Shown: positions 30,668 to 38,353 of the stretch, piece after piece
Position numbering within the stretch: the first letter of the stretch is position 1
Layout: every line of letters starts with the position of its first letter
From: Microcaldota archaeon
GTDB taxonomy: Archaea; Micrarchaeota; Micrarchaeia; Burarchaeales; JACRGF01
Assembly (NCBI GenBank): GCA_016212395.1
Contig: JACRGF010000001.1
Span: 1 to 39,594 of the forward strand
DNA length: 39,594 bases
Direction: 5' to 3'
Made by a program: the position numbers and the translations under genes
The notes under the pieces: model-generated
Databases searched by the model: none
What the model saw: the letters and a program-made list of their open reading frames with translations, nothing else
Told to the model about the DNA's origin: nothing

Positions 30668-31108
30668 ATGGCTAAACGAAAGCCTGCACCTGCGAAGAAG
30701 GAAAAAACTGCGAAAATTCCCATCGGCGGAAGAACGCTGAGAGAATACTACAACTTAGTTGCTTTGCCGTTAGTGATTCTCGTAGCCTGGTCTGTAGTAG
30801 GCTACATGATGAACTACTTGACAGTAGGGCTCGCGAGCGGAATGACTCAAACGATTACGCTGTCAGTCCAGCTAGTTGTAGGCGTTTACATTGGGTTTCT
30901 TGCTATTGAAAAATTCAGCAACAGCAGGAAAAGCGATGCTGCAATCGCCGGAGGCTTGGCTGGCTTGATAAATGGAGTGCTCATAATGGTGTTCAACCTA
31001 GTGCGCGGTGAAAACCTCGACGCGCTGAAAGAACCGTTCATGGGCCTCGCAGTGGTAATGGTTGCAGCGTTCGTAGGCGCGCTCATCTTCAAAATATTGA
31101 GAAAGTGA
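30668..31108 (+). CDS. Four-helix membrane protein of unknown function
   Basis: A 146-aa protein with a basic, Ala/Pro/Lys-rich cytoplasmic N-terminus of about 30 residues followed by four predicted TM helices. These include ALPLVILVAWSVVGYMM, LSVQLVVGVYIGFLAI, AAIAGGLAGLINGVLIMVF and AVVMVAAFVGALIFKIL. No catalytic motif or known family is visible. ATG 30668 follows GAGGTGGTG at good spacing. Its stop overlaps the GTG start of the next gene by 4 bases, so the two are translationally coupled. Confidence 0.75.
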   Translation: MAKRKPAPAKKEKTAKIPIGGRTLREYYNLVALPLVILVAWSVVGYMMNYLTVGLASGMTQTITLSVQLVVGVYIGFLAIEKFSNSRKSDAAIAGGLAGLINGVLIMVFNLVRGENLDALKEPFMGLAVVMVAAFVGALIFKILRK

Positions 31109-31962
31109 GTCGCTTGCAGAAACTCTTTCTTTTTCTGGCTTTTTTTTCCCTTTTGTTTACGTTCGCGTGCGTAGGCCTCGGAGGCGAAGCGAAAGCACGA
31201 GAATGCATTGGAACATGCCCTGCTGAAACAACGCAAACAGCATTCCCAGACTGCAAGTGCGTCGGAGTGCGCATCAACGAAACAACAAACAAGACAGAGT
31301 ACTACTACGCGAAAAAACAATGCGGGAATGAATGTTTTGAAGAAGAAAAACAAATGCCTTACCCGGACTGCGCGTGCCTGCCAACAAGCGTTTTCGGGGA
31401 AGAAAACGAGACAAGCAAAGCAAACGAAACAACTGCAACAGTGGAAGCGGAAAAAACAAGCGCGTGGAAGCAACTCTACGAATTGAATGGAGTAAAAACG
31501 TATGAGTACGAAAAAAAGAAAATGAATGGAAACGAAAGCACTGCGCTGGGAAAAGCAGGGGTGAATGTTTCAATCGTTTCATTGAATGGAAAAAGCGTTT
31601 TGCTGCTTGAAGTGAAAGACGGAGCTAGAATGTGGAAAGAATGGCGCGAACTCACGTACTACGAGTGCGTGAAAAGAGTTGAATCGAAAAAATACTTGGG
31701 AAAAAAAATAGAAGAAGAACAACCCTGCCCTTCATCGAACGAGTGCTGGAATTACTTCACTCCGGGGTACAACGCGAGCGTGCAGTTGAAGGAAGTTGGG
31801 AGAGAAAAAATGAACACGAGTTCTGGAGAAGAAACTGTTATTGTTTATGAAATTAGCGGAGTGGAAGGAGTGAAAATTTGGAAGGCAGGCAGTTCGCTCA
31901 TTCCTGAAAAAATAGTGAATGAAAACTTGAAGACAGAAATGCACCTGCTTATTCAGTCTTGA
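31105..31962 (+). CDS. Cys-rich exported protein, possible lipoprotein
   Basis: A 285-aa protein starting at GTG 31105, overlapping the upstream stop in GTGA. The N-terminus is a signal sequence (LFLFLAFFSLLFTFAC) ending in a Cys that could be lipid-modified, although the lipobox is weak. Two tandem Cys modules follow, sharing the pattern C-x3-C, about ten residues, then PDC-x-C (FPDCKC near 50, YPDCACLP near 90). A Thr/Glu/Lys linker leads to a C-terminal beta-rich domain of about 150 residues with another Cys pair (CPSSNECW). Many NxS/T sites suggest glycosylation. No family is recognised. Confidence 0.7.
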   Translation: MSRLQKLFLFLAFFSLLFTFACVGLGGEAKARECIGTCPAETTQTAFPDCKCVGVRINETTNKTEYYYAKKQCGNECFEEEKQMPYPDCACLPTSVFGEENETSKANETTATVEAEKTSAWKQLYELNGVKTYEYEKKKMNGNESTALGKAGVNVSIVSLNGKSVLLLEVKDGARMWKEWRELTYYECVKRVESKKYLGKKIEEEQPCPSSNECWNYFTPGYNASVQLKEVGREKMNTSSGEETVIVYEISGVEGVKIWKAGSSLIPEKIVNENLKTEMHLLIQS

Positions 31963-31999
31963 AAGCTGAAAGAATTAAGCGTGCGTTGCTTTACTTGTT

Positions 32000-32266
32000 T
32001 TACTTGGTGCGTTTTATCAAGTGCCAGCCGAACGGTGTTTTCACCAACCCGCTTATTTCGCCTGGTTTCAAGCTCAAGCACGCGTCTTCAAACGGCTTTA
32101 CCATTTGGCCTTTGTCGAACTCGCCTAAGTCTCCGCCTTGCTTTCCGCTCGGGCACAAGGAGAAACTGCGCGCGGCATTCTCGAACGTCAACTTGCCGGA
32201 GTTAATGTCTGCCAGCACCTGCTTTGCTTGCGCTTCACTCTCGACTAAAATGTGGCTCGCTCTCAT
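32000..32266 (-). CDS. Parvulin-type peptidyl-prolyl cis-trans isomerase
   Basis: An 88-aa stand-alone parvulin (PpiC/Pin1 rotamase fold) without signal peptide, so probably cytoplasmic. Family marks are RASHILVESEAQA, FENAARSFSLCPSG, GGDLGEFDKGQMV, PFEDACLSLKPGEIS and TPFGWHLIK, which supply the catalytic Cys and His residues. AGAGGTG lies 4 bases before ATG 32266. It follows a conserved hypothetical gene on the same strand by 18 bases. Confidence 0.94.
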   Translation of the reverse strand: MRASHILVESEAQAKQVLADINSGKLTFENAARSFSLCPSGKQGGDLGEFDKGQMVKPFEDACLSLKPGEISGLVKTPFGWHLIKRTK

Positions 32267-32284
32267 AATACACCTCTTTGTTAA

Positions 32285-32560
32285 TCATAAGCCCACGAAG
32301 TCCTTGCTTGTTTTTCCTTTAGGAAAAACGAACCCGTTCTTCGCTTTTATGGGCAGCTGCAGTTCTTCAGCGACTTCAAGAAGCTCGCTCAAATCAACAA
32401 ACTTGTCTATTTCCAGGAAAGCGTAAGTGCCGAACGCGGATTGAACGCGTTTTACAGCAAACTCCTGGAACTGAAGCGTTCCACTGCGCTTTACCTTAAT
32501 GTCAACCTTCCCGGCGCGCAATATTTCTTCCCTAGTCTTCTTGTTCATCTGATGAACCAT
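32285..32560 (-). CDS. Hypothetical protein, small and soluble
   Basis: A 91-aa protein with a charged alternating pattern and no membrane segment. The readable core is AGKVDIKVKRSGTLQFQEFA, then FGTYAFLEIDKFVDLSELLEVA, ending IKAKNGFVFPKGKTSKDFV. ATG 32560 has a strong GGTGGGG ribosome site four bases upstream, which supports a real gene. It is likely co-transcribed with the parvulin downstream. I do not recognise a family; a small adaptor or RNA-associated protein would fit the composition, but this is a guess. Confidence 0.7.
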   Translation of the reverse strand: MVHQMNKKTREEILRAGKVDIKVKRSGTLQFQEFAVKRVQSAFGTYAFLEIDKFVDLSELLEVAEELQLPIKAKNGFVFPKGKTSKDFVGL

Positions 32561-32678
32561 AAAACCCCACCAACACTCACGCAAAAAAACAATTAATGCA
32601 AGCAAGCATGCGTTGAAAATAGCCAGCCATTGCTTGCGTCAGTTCATTCTCGCTTGCTTTCTTGTTTTATTTCACTCC

Positions 32679-32744
32679 CGCATTCTAGTTTGTTTCACTC
32701 GCATTGTTGTTTCGTTTTACCCTCGCATTATAGTTCCGTTCACT
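32679..32744. repeat. Degenerate 21-24 bp tandem repeat after the IPK gene
   Basis: Three units beginning CGCATT at 32679, 32700 and 32724 share the pattern CGCATTnTAGTTTnGTTTCACT. The last unit overlaps the stop codon of the IPK gene (32740). It lies in the 179-bp gap with the hypothetical gene and has no coding sense. Confidence 0.5.
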
Positions 32745-33519
32745 CGATTATCGTGCCTATTGCTTCAAGCCCTTTCACTGCGTTCTCGACATTGTCAGGA
32801 ACATCGCCGTTCACGATAATTATTTTCGCCTTGGTTTTCTTCGCGAGCTCAAGCATAAACTCCACTTTCTGCCTCATCCCGCCGGTAACGTCAGTAGCAT
32901 CAGAGCCTTTCAAATGCTTTTTCACTTCCCCGTAATTTTCACTAGTTATTTTCGGAATAGTCTGGCCTTCCCCGTCAAGCACGCCGTTCACACGCGCTGC
33001 CAAAACTATGCGTTTCGGCTTGAGCTTCGGCGCGAGAAAACTGAACAATTCCTCTGTAGAAGCAATGCAGCAACCTTGCCCTAAATCAAACAAAACATCG
33101 CCGTAAACAACTGGAACTACCTCATGCTTCAACGCCTGCTCGATGGCTGAAACGTCCCATGAAACTATTTTCCTGTTCTTCGCAACAGCATTAGCAGAAG
33201 GCTGGACGCTTACTGCATTCAGCCCTTCCTGCAGAAAAGTTTCAACAACAATTCTGTTGAGCTTTGAAGCATCACCCTGAACTACAGCAATGCCTCGCAC
33301 GCTCTCGCCGTTTATCATACCATCGCTCGTCCGGTATTTTGCAGCGCTCGTGTGAGGAAAAGAACCGCCACCATGCCCGACAAGCAAGCGCGCGCCTTCC
33401 CACGAAGCTTCCTGCAACTCGTTCGCAATGCGCGCAATCGTCTTCAACCGCGCAGTGTAAGGCTTGCTCTTGTCAGTAATCAAACTCCCGCCAAGCTTTA
33501 CGAACACTAAATCGCTCAT
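32740..33519 (-). CDS. ipk: Isopentenyl phosphate kinase
   Basis: An amino-acid-kinase-fold enzyme that phosphorylates isopentenyl phosphate to IPP with ATP, the last step of the archaeal mevalonate route. Motifs are VKLGGSLITDKSKP (phosphate loop), GHGGGSFPH with the diagnostic His, VYGDVLFD, and DVTGGMRQKVEFML. Length 259 aa is typical. ATG 33519 has no ribosome site but lies 26 bases from a TATA-like box (33541-33551), so it is leaderless. It is divergent from ubiX; the rest of the pathway is downstream on the plus strand. Confidence 0.95.
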   Translation of the reverse strand: MSDLVFVKLGGSLITDKSKPYTARLKTIARIANELQEASWEGARLLVGHGGGSFPHTSAAKYRTSDGMINGESVRGIAVVQGDASKLNRIVVETFLQEGLNAVSVQPSANAVAKNRKIVSWDVSAIEQALKHEVVPVVYGDVLFDLGQGCCIASTEELFSFLAPKLKPKRIVLAARVNGVLDGEGQTIPKITSENYGEVKKHLKGSDATDVTGGMRQKVEFMLELAKKTKAKIIIVNGDVPDNVENAVKGLEAIGTIIE

Positions 33520-33540
33520 GAAAAGATATTGGAAAAAGAG

Positions 33541-33551
33541 AATTTAAATAA
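33541..33551 (-). promoter_or_regulatory. TATA-like box for the IPK gene
   Basis: The minus strand reads TTATTTAAATT, centred about 26 bases upstream of ATG 33519. Confidence 0.65.
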
Positions 33552-33633
33552 GAGGGCGAAAACAACTCAGGCGGACAATCGCGAATAGACGAACAATCGC
33601 TTTTCAACGAAGAAAATAAGGTTGCTTGCGCGC

Positions 33634-33644
33634 GTTTTAAAAAG
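33634..33644 (+). promoter_or_regulatory. TATA-like box for ubiX
   Basis: GTTTTAAAAAG is centred about 27 bases upstream of ATG 33667, supporting a leaderless ubiX transcript divergent from IPK. Confidence 0.6.
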
Positions 33645-33666
33645 CTGGGTTTGCCTAATGAAACCC

Positions 33667-34215
33667 ATGAAAGCATGCGTGGCAATCACTGGAGCAAGCG
33701 GAACTGCCTACGGAGTCGAGCTGGTGAAAGCGCTCGCTAAAGCAGGAGTTGAAACGCACGCAGTAGCAAGCGAGGGAGCAAAAGAAGTTGCAAAACATGA
33801 GGGAGTAAAAATAACTTTTGCGAAAAACATTCGAATTTACAATGAGAAAGAGTTGGCAACAGCACCTGCTTCCGGCTCGGCGTTGTTCGACGCAGTAATC
33901 GTCTGCCCTTGCTCTATGAAAACGCTCGCAGCAATAGCGCACGGGTTTTCAGACAATTTGGTAACTAGAGCTGCAGACGTTATGCTGAAGGAAAAAAGAA
34001 TGCTCGTGCTCGTAGTAAGGGAAACACCTCTCTCGCAAATCCACTTGGAAAACATGCTGAAACTCTCGAGAATGGGCACAGTAATCCTTCCAGCAAGCCC
34101 GGCGTTCTACCACAAGCCGAAAAAAATAGAAGAAATGGTTGCATTCGTTGTTGGAAAAATATTAGATGTTTTGCGCGTAGAAAACAAACAATTCAAAAGA
34201 TGGAAAGGAAAGTGA
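33667..34215 (+). CDS. ubiX: Flavin prenyltransferase UbiX
   Basis: Joins a dimethylallyl group to FMN to make prenylated FMN, the cofactor of UbiD-type decarboxylases. The FMN-binding N-terminus CVAITGASGTAYGVEL is classic, followed by VIVCPCSMKTLAAIAHGFSD (with the conserved Cys-Ser-Met segment), then VLVVRETPLSQIHLENML and PASPAFYHKP. Length 182 aa is normal. ATG 33667 is chosen because it gives the usual N-terminus and fits the TATA spacing; ATG 33658 is nine bases earlier. The UbiD-type gene it serves is next downstream. Confidence 0.95.
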   Translation: MKACVAITGASGTAYGVELVKALAKAGVETHAVASEGAKEVAKHEGVKITFAKNIRIYNEKELATAPASGSALFDAVIVCPCSMKTLAAIAHGFSDNLVTRAADVMLKEKRMLVLVVRETPLSQIHLENMLKLSRMGTVILPASPAFYHKPKKIEEMVAFVVGKILDVLRVENKQFKRWKGK

Positions 34216-34324
34216 AAAAGCAAGCAGGAGAGATGGAAAGGAAAACGAAAAAAAAGAAGCAGTTGAGGAATGAAAGGGAAGGTAAAAAAAAAAAGCGATT
34301 GAAGAATGAAATTCGACCGAAGAC

Positions 34325-34405
34325 TACCGTCCACTTCGAACGGCGATCCGTTCGAGGGGATCCCTTCGACTTTCAGCCGAAGTGGACGCGCCAAGGCGCG
34401 CGGTA
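34325..34405 (+). other. Highly structured GC-rich element upstream of the UbiD-type gene
   Basis: A nested set of inverted repeats in an otherwise A-rich spacer. A 10-bp perfect stem GTCCACTTCG/CGAAGTGGAC pairs 34329-34338 with 34378-34387. Inside it are a 7-bp hairpin CGAACGG/CCGTTCG with CGAT loop (34337-34354) and an overlapping hairpin CGAGGG/CCTTCG-type (34353-34368, one G-U pair). A GCGC-CAAG-GCGC hairpin follows, and TACC/GGTA (34325-34328/34402-34405) could close the whole. It could be a cis-acting RNA leader, a small RNA or a palindromic repeat element. No known riboswitch consensus was recognised. Confidence 0.55.
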
Positions 34406-34452
34406 TCTCTGCCGACTTGTAGATGAAAAAAATACGAAGCGAGGTGTTGTTC

Positions 34453-35754
34453 GTGAGTTTCAGGGATTACTTGAAGAAAATCGAAGGTGGAAACAAGTTG
34501 CAGAAAGTTTCGAAAACTGTTTCAAAGCGCTTGGAAGCATCAGGCGTGCTTAAAGCACTCGAGCCAAAGCCAGTGCTGTTCGAAAAGATAGAGGGAAGCG
34601 CGTTCAAAGTCGCTGGAAACGTTTTCCCGACGAAAGACTCTGTCGCAGAGTACTTGGAATGCACTGCAGGCGAGTTGATTCCGCGCATTTCAAGCGCAAT
34701 CAAAAACATGAAGCCTCCTGAAGAAGCAAGCAAGGGCGCATGCCAGGAAGTAGTTGAAGAAACAGTAGATTCGGACAAACTGCCCATTCTATTCCACTGC
34801 GAACACGACGGCGGAAACTACGTTAGTTCAGGAGTGATGATTGCGCGCGATGCAGATTACGGGCAGAACATGGACTTTCACCGCCTCATGCAAATCGGGA
34901 AAAACAAGTTTTCAGTGCGCGTAGTAAAGGAACGGCATTTCGACAAGTTTTTGAAGAAAAATGGGCAAATGGACGTTGCAGTGTGCGTTGGAAACGGAGC
35001 AAACGTGCTCGTAGCAGCAGCAACGTCAATAGAACTCGGGCAGGATGAGTTAGGCTTGGCGAACGCGCTCAAGCAAATGAGCGTAGTGAAAGCAAAGAGC
35101 GTTGACGTTAATGTGCCTGCAGAATGCGAGTTTGTATTGGAAGGCACTGTCGCTTTGGAAGAAAAACACGCTGAAGGCCCGTTCGTAGACTTGACTGAAA
35201 CTCTCGACGTTGTAAGGCAAGAGCCTGTATTTACGGTAAAGAAAATCACTCACAGGAAAGACGCAGTATGGCAGGCACTGCTCCCAGGCGCTCTTGAGCA
35301 TAAAGTGCTCATGGGCATGCCCCGCGAGCCCACTATATTCAAGAAAGTGAACGAAGCAGGAGTAAAATGCCTGGACGTGAACGTAAACCCTGGAGGGTGC
35401 AGCTGGCTTCACGCGATAGTGAAAATAAAAAAACAAAAAGAAGACGATGGAAAGAAAGCAATTTACGCAGCGTTTGAAGGCCACAAGAGCTGCAAGCACA
35501 TTTTCATAGTGGACGAAGACATTGGCATTTACAACCCGCTCGACGTAGAATGGGCGATGGCAACGCGGTTCCAAGCAGACGAAAAGCTGGTGGTGAAGCC
35601 AAGGGAAAAAGGCTCGAGCTTAGACCCAAGCGCAGAGCCGGAAACGCACGCGACGACAAAATGCGGGTTCGACTGCACCAAGCCGCTCGTTGCAAAAGGA
35701 AAAAACTTTGAAAAAGAACAATTCCCGAAAATAGACGTGAAAAAATATTTGTAA
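34453..35754 (+). CDS. UbiD-family decarboxylase, probable anhydromevalonate phosphate decarboxylase
   Basis: A 433-aa UbiD-family enzyme using prenylated FMN. In this gene context it should decarboxylate trans-anhydromevalonate 5-phosphate to isopentenyl phosphate. Family marks are the N-terminal SFRDYLKKIEG, a central cofactor and metal region (MIARDADYGQNMDFHRLMQI, then AAATSIELGQDELGLANAL), KHAEGPFVDLTE with the conserved acidic residues, and PREPTIFKKV. The C-terminus has DEDIGIYNPLDVEWAMATR. GTG 34453 is chosen because GAGGTG lies 6 bases upstream; ATG 34423 has no ribosome site. Neighbours are ubiX, aconitase X, IPK and mevalonate kinase, which favours the mevalonate role over ubiquinone or aromatic-acid decarboxylation. 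Confidence 0.9.
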   Translation: MSFRDYLKKIEGGNKLQKVSKTVSKRLEASGVLKALEPKPVLFEKIEGSAFKVAGNVFPTKDSVAEYLECTAGELIPRISSAIKNMKPPEEASKGACQEVVEETVDSDKLPILFHCEHDGGNYVSSGVMIARDADYGQNMDFHRLMQIGKNKFSVRVVKERHFDKFLKKNGQMDVAVCVGNGANVLVAAATSIELGQDELGLANALKQMSVVKAKSVDVNVPAECEFVLEGTVALEEKHAEGPFVDLTETLDVVRQEPVFTVKKITHRKDAVWQALLPGALEHKVLMGMPREPTIFKKVNEAGVKCLDVNVNPGGCSWLHAIVKIKKQKEDDGKKAIYAAFEGHKSCKHIFIVDEDIGIYNPLDVEWAMATRFQADEKLVVKPREKGSSLDPSAEPETHATTKCGFDCTKPLVAKGKNFEKEQFPKIDVKKYL

Positions 35755-35865
35755 AAACAAAACGAGCAACACGCAAAAGAAAATAGACGAGAAAAACGAC
35801 AAACACAAGGCAATATAAAAAAAAATAAACGGAAAAAATACGAGCAGAAAACGAGCGAGTTCATT

Positions 35866-35925
35866 GGTTTTGTTTTTTATTTTTGTGCACGTTATTGGCG
35901 GTTTTGTTTTTGCGTGCGTTATTGC
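35866..35925 (+). repeat. Imperfect tandem repeat GGTTTTG...GTTATTG before the aconitase X gene
   Basis: Two copies of a block running GGTTTTG, a T-run, a GTGCACG/GCGTGCG core and GTTATTG (about 35866-35898 and 35900-35925). It fills part of the 193-bp spacer between the decarboxylase and aconitase X genes. Its T-runs may terminate the upstream transcript. The rest of that spacer is A-rich with no gene. Confidence 0.5.
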
Positions 35926-35947
35926 TTGAATGTTGAAGGTGGTTTTC

Positions 35948-37153
35948 ATGAAATTAACAAGCGAAGAAAAGAAAATGCTTGAAGGAAAATGTGGCAAAGC
36001 AACGCGGGAAGCAATGGAAATTATTGTTGCGTTGGGCGAAATCTACGGAGCAAAAAAACTCATTCCTGTCTCGAGCGTGCAGGTTGCCGGAGTGAGCTAC
36101 GCAAACTTGGGCGAAGCAGGCTTGGATTACTTGAAGGCAATAGCAGACGCGGGCGGGAAAGTGCGCGTGCTCACCACGTTGAACCCTGCGGGAATGGATG
36201 TTGAAAACTGGAAGACACTTGGAATAAAAGAGGATTTTGCGGAAAAGCAAAAGAGAGTGCTTGACGCGTTCAGGAGAATGGACATTACTGTAACGTGCAC
36301 GTGCACTCCTTACTTGATTGGCAATTTGCCGCGCTTCGGAGAAAGCATAGCGTGGAGCGAGAGCTCGGCAGTGTGCTTCGCTAATTCAGTTTTGGGCGCG
36401 AAGACGAACAGGGAAGGCGGGCCTTCTGCGTTGGCTGCAGCTTTAACTGGAAAAACTGCAGAGTACGGGTTGCACTTGAACGAGAACAGGCAAGCGCAGG
36501 TTGTAGTAGAAGTGAAAACGAAACTTGATGGAACGCGAGACTGGGGCGAGCTTGGGTACGCGATTGGAAAAAAGATAGGGAATAAGATTCCGTTTATTAC
36601 TGGAGTGAAGAAAGCAAGCATTGAAGAGTTGAAGAGTTTTTCAGCAAGCATTGCCACTTATGGTGGAACAGCGTTGTTTCACATTAAAGGAATTACTCCA
36701 AATAAAACAAGGAAGCCGAGTGGAGAAAAAATTGTTATTACAGATGTTGGAATGATTGAAGCGAGAATGGCGTTGAATGACGACGTGCCGGATGGGCTTG
36801 TAGACTTTGTTGCAGTAGGGTGCCCGCACGCGAGCATAAAGGAAATAGAGGAAATCGCGCGAATGGTGAGCGGAAAGAAAGTGAAAGCAGAATTCTGGGT
36901 GACTACCGCGCGCGCTACGAAAAACACTGCGGACACGATGGGTTACACGAAAACAATAGAAGAAGCCGGAGGCAAGTTCGCGTGCGACACGTGCATGGTA
37001 GTCGCACCGTTGAAAGGAAGGTTCAAAGTGCTTGCAACAGACTCGGCGAAAGCATGCTATTACGCGAGAGGAAAAAACGAGTTCAAGACTAAATTCGGGG
37101 CAATGAAAGAATGCGTGCAGGCAGCAATAGAAGGAAAGTGGATTATTGAATAA
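35948..37153 (+). CDS. Phosphomevalonate dehydratase large subunit (aconitase X catalytic)
   Basis: The large subunit of archaeal aconitase X, which dehydrates (R)-mevalonate 5-phosphate to trans-anhydromevalonate 5-phosphate with an iron-sulfur cluster. Family marks are VSSVQVAGVSYANLGEAGL, VTCTCTPYLIG (cluster Cys region), REGGPSALAAALTGKTAEYG, GCPHASIKEIEEIA, and FACDTCMVVAP near the C-terminus with further cluster cysteines. Length 401 aa is normal. ATG 35948 follows AGGTGG by 4 bases. The small subunit follows 67 bases downstream. Confidence 0.93.
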   Translation: MKLTSEEKKMLEGKCGKATREAMEIIVALGEIYGAKKLIPVSSVQVAGVSYANLGEAGLDYLKAIADAGGKVRVLTTLNPAGMDVENWKTLGIKEDFAEKQKRVLDAFRRMDITVTCTCTPYLIGNLPRFGESIAWSESSAVCFANSVLGAKTNREGGPSALAAALTGKTAEYGLHLNENRQAQVVVEVKTKLDGTRDWGELGYAIGKKIGNKIPFITGVKKASIEELKSFSASIATYGGTALFHIKGITPNKTRKPSGEKIVITDVGMIEARMALNDDVPDGLVDFVAVGCPHASIKEIEEIARMVSGKKVKAEFWVTTARATKNTADTMGYTKTIEEAGGKFACDTCMVVAPLKGRFKVLATDSAKACYYARGKNEFKTKFGAMKECVQAAIEGKWIIE

Positions 37154-37220
37154 AAAAAAATGTGAAAATATTTTTTGTTTTTGCGCGCTTGATTTGTGTG
37201 TTTGTTGCATGGTGGTTCGA

Positions 37221-37613
37221 ATGGAGTTGAAGGGAAGAAAAATTTGCAAGGGAATTGGAGAAGGCGAAGCGTTAGTTTCGAAAGACGCGATTAGTTTTTA
37301 CGGTGGAATAGACCCTGAAACAGGAGTTGTTGTAGAGAAAGGGCACTTGCTTGAAGGCAAAAGCATTGCCGGGAAAGTGCTTGTGTTTCCTAATGGGAAG
37401 GGAAGCACTGTCGGCTCGTACACGATGTACCAGTTGAAGAAGAACGGAAAAGCTCCAGTAGCAATTGTCGTCAAAGAGTGCGACGCTATTCTTGCAGTTG
37501 GAGCAATAATTTCAGAAATTCCGCTCGTGGACAAAGTGGAAGGATTGCTTGAGAATTTGAAGGACGGAATGAAAGTGAAAATAGACGCGGACAAGGCAAT
37601 AGTAAGCTTTTAA
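37221..37613 (+). CDS. Phosphomevalonate dehydratase small subunit (aconitase X swivel)
   Basis: The swivel-domain partner of the preceding gene. The N-terminus ELKGRKICKGIGEGEALVS is the family start, and the active-site Ser loop is in LVFPNGKGSTVGSYTMYQL. The segment ECDAILAVGAIISEIPLVD completes the beta-barrel. Length 130 aa is typical. ATG 37221 has GGTGG 5 bases upstream; an in-frame extension to 37146 would add a Cys-rich stretch not seen in the family. It completes the pathway genes on the plus strand. Confidence 0.93.
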   Translation: MELKGRKICKGIGEGEALVSKDAISFYGGIDPETGVVVEKGHLLEGKSIAGKVLVFPNGKGSTVGSYTMYQLKKNGKAPVAIVVKECDAILAVGAIISEIPLVDKVEGLLENLKDGMKVKIDADKAIVSF

Positions 37614-37648
37614 TGAAAGCACTCGAATGCCATTGGATGGTGATTGAA

Positions 37649-38035
37649 GTGAACAAAGCGAATTTGTTTTTGTGCTTGGTTGCAGTGCTTGTTTTGATTG
37701 CAGGCTGCACTGGACAGCAAGGCAGGCAGGCAGCAGGGCAAGGACAGCAAAATGAAAGCACTGTTGCATCTGCAAGCAGTAGTGGCGCTTCTAAAACAGT
37801 TACTGTTGAAATAAAAGATTCCGCGTTCACGCCTTCAACAGCAACGATTAAAGCAGGAGGCAAAGTAAAATGGTCGAACAAAGACTCTGTTGACCACACG
37901 ATAAAAATGGGTTCGTACGAGTCAACGCGCATGAGCCAAGGGCTCTCGTTCACTTACGAATTCAAGGAAAAAGGAACGTACGATTACATATGCGGGCTTC
38001 ACCCTTCAATGAGAGGAACAATAGTAGTAGAGTGA
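37649..38035 (+). CDS. Cupredoxin-type blue copper lipoprotein
   Basis: A small surface electron-transfer protein of the plastocyanin/azurin family. The N-terminus is a lipoprotein signal (LFLCLVAVLVLIAGC) with a good lipobox, followed by a Gln/Ser-rich linker to about residue 45. The copper domain has SAFTPSTATIKAGGKVKW and the ligands in SVDHTI (His) and YICGLHPSM (Cys, His, Met). Length 128 aa. GTG 37649 is chosen because GGTGA lies 5 bases upstream. A small membrane protein with paired histidines is encoded 10 bases downstream and may be its redox partner. Confidence 0.92.
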   Translation: MNKANLFLCLVAVLVLIAGCTGQQGRQAAGQGQQNESTVASASSSGASKTVTVEIKDSAFTPSTATIKAGGKVKWSNKDSVDHTIKMGSYESTRMSQGLSFTYEFKEKGTYDYICGLHPSMRGTIVVE

Positions 38036-38045
38036 GGTGAAATTG

Positions 38046-38258
38046 ATGTTTGAACAAATAGCGTACTATACGATATTCGGAAAAACGATGGTATTCAACA
38101 CTGGAGTGCTCGCACTCTCGGGCTTGATTGCAACAGCACTGCTGGGATTCCTGCGCAAAAAAAACCCTGCGTTGATAAAATGGCACATGCGAGTGGCAAA
38201 AATCACGCTATTAATTGCAATAACGCACGCAACACTCGCGCTCTCCGCATACGTTTAA
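38046..38258 (+). CDS. Small two-helix membrane protein, possible b-heme binder
   Basis: A 70-aa protein with two TM helices (FNTGVLALSGLIATALLGFL and MRVAKITLLIAITHATLAL). The second region has two histidines, KWHMRVAK and ITHATLAL, spaced 13 residues apart. That spacing and context resemble one heme-ligating helix of ferric-reductase/cytochrome b561-type proteins. Only this single helix pair is present, so a homodimer would be needed to bind heme. GAGGTGA lies 6-7 bases before ATG 38046. Co-transcription with the copper lipoprotein suggests a small redox module, but heme binding is inference. Confidence 0.6.
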   Translation: MFEQIAYYTIFGKTMVFNTGVLALSGLIATALLGFLRKKNPALIKWHMRVAKITLLIAITHATLALSAYV

Positions 38259-38353
38259 ACAGAAAAAAAAAAGGAAAGAATATTCAATCACGCAGCAAAC
38301 GCTTTGAACAAAAAAGTACAGCCAACGCACTGCACGCGACGCTCAACAATTAA

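Noticed and set aside
34325-34405. Structured element as a tRNA gene
   Set aside because: The arm lengths and loops do not fit a cloverleaf on either strand: no D-loop or anticodon-loop arrangement, and no proper T-arm next to a 7-bp acceptor stem.
37146-37220. N-terminal extension of the aconitase X small subunit
   Set aside because: The extra 25 residues are Cys-rich, absent from the family, and overlap the previous gene; ATG 37221 has a clear ribosome site.
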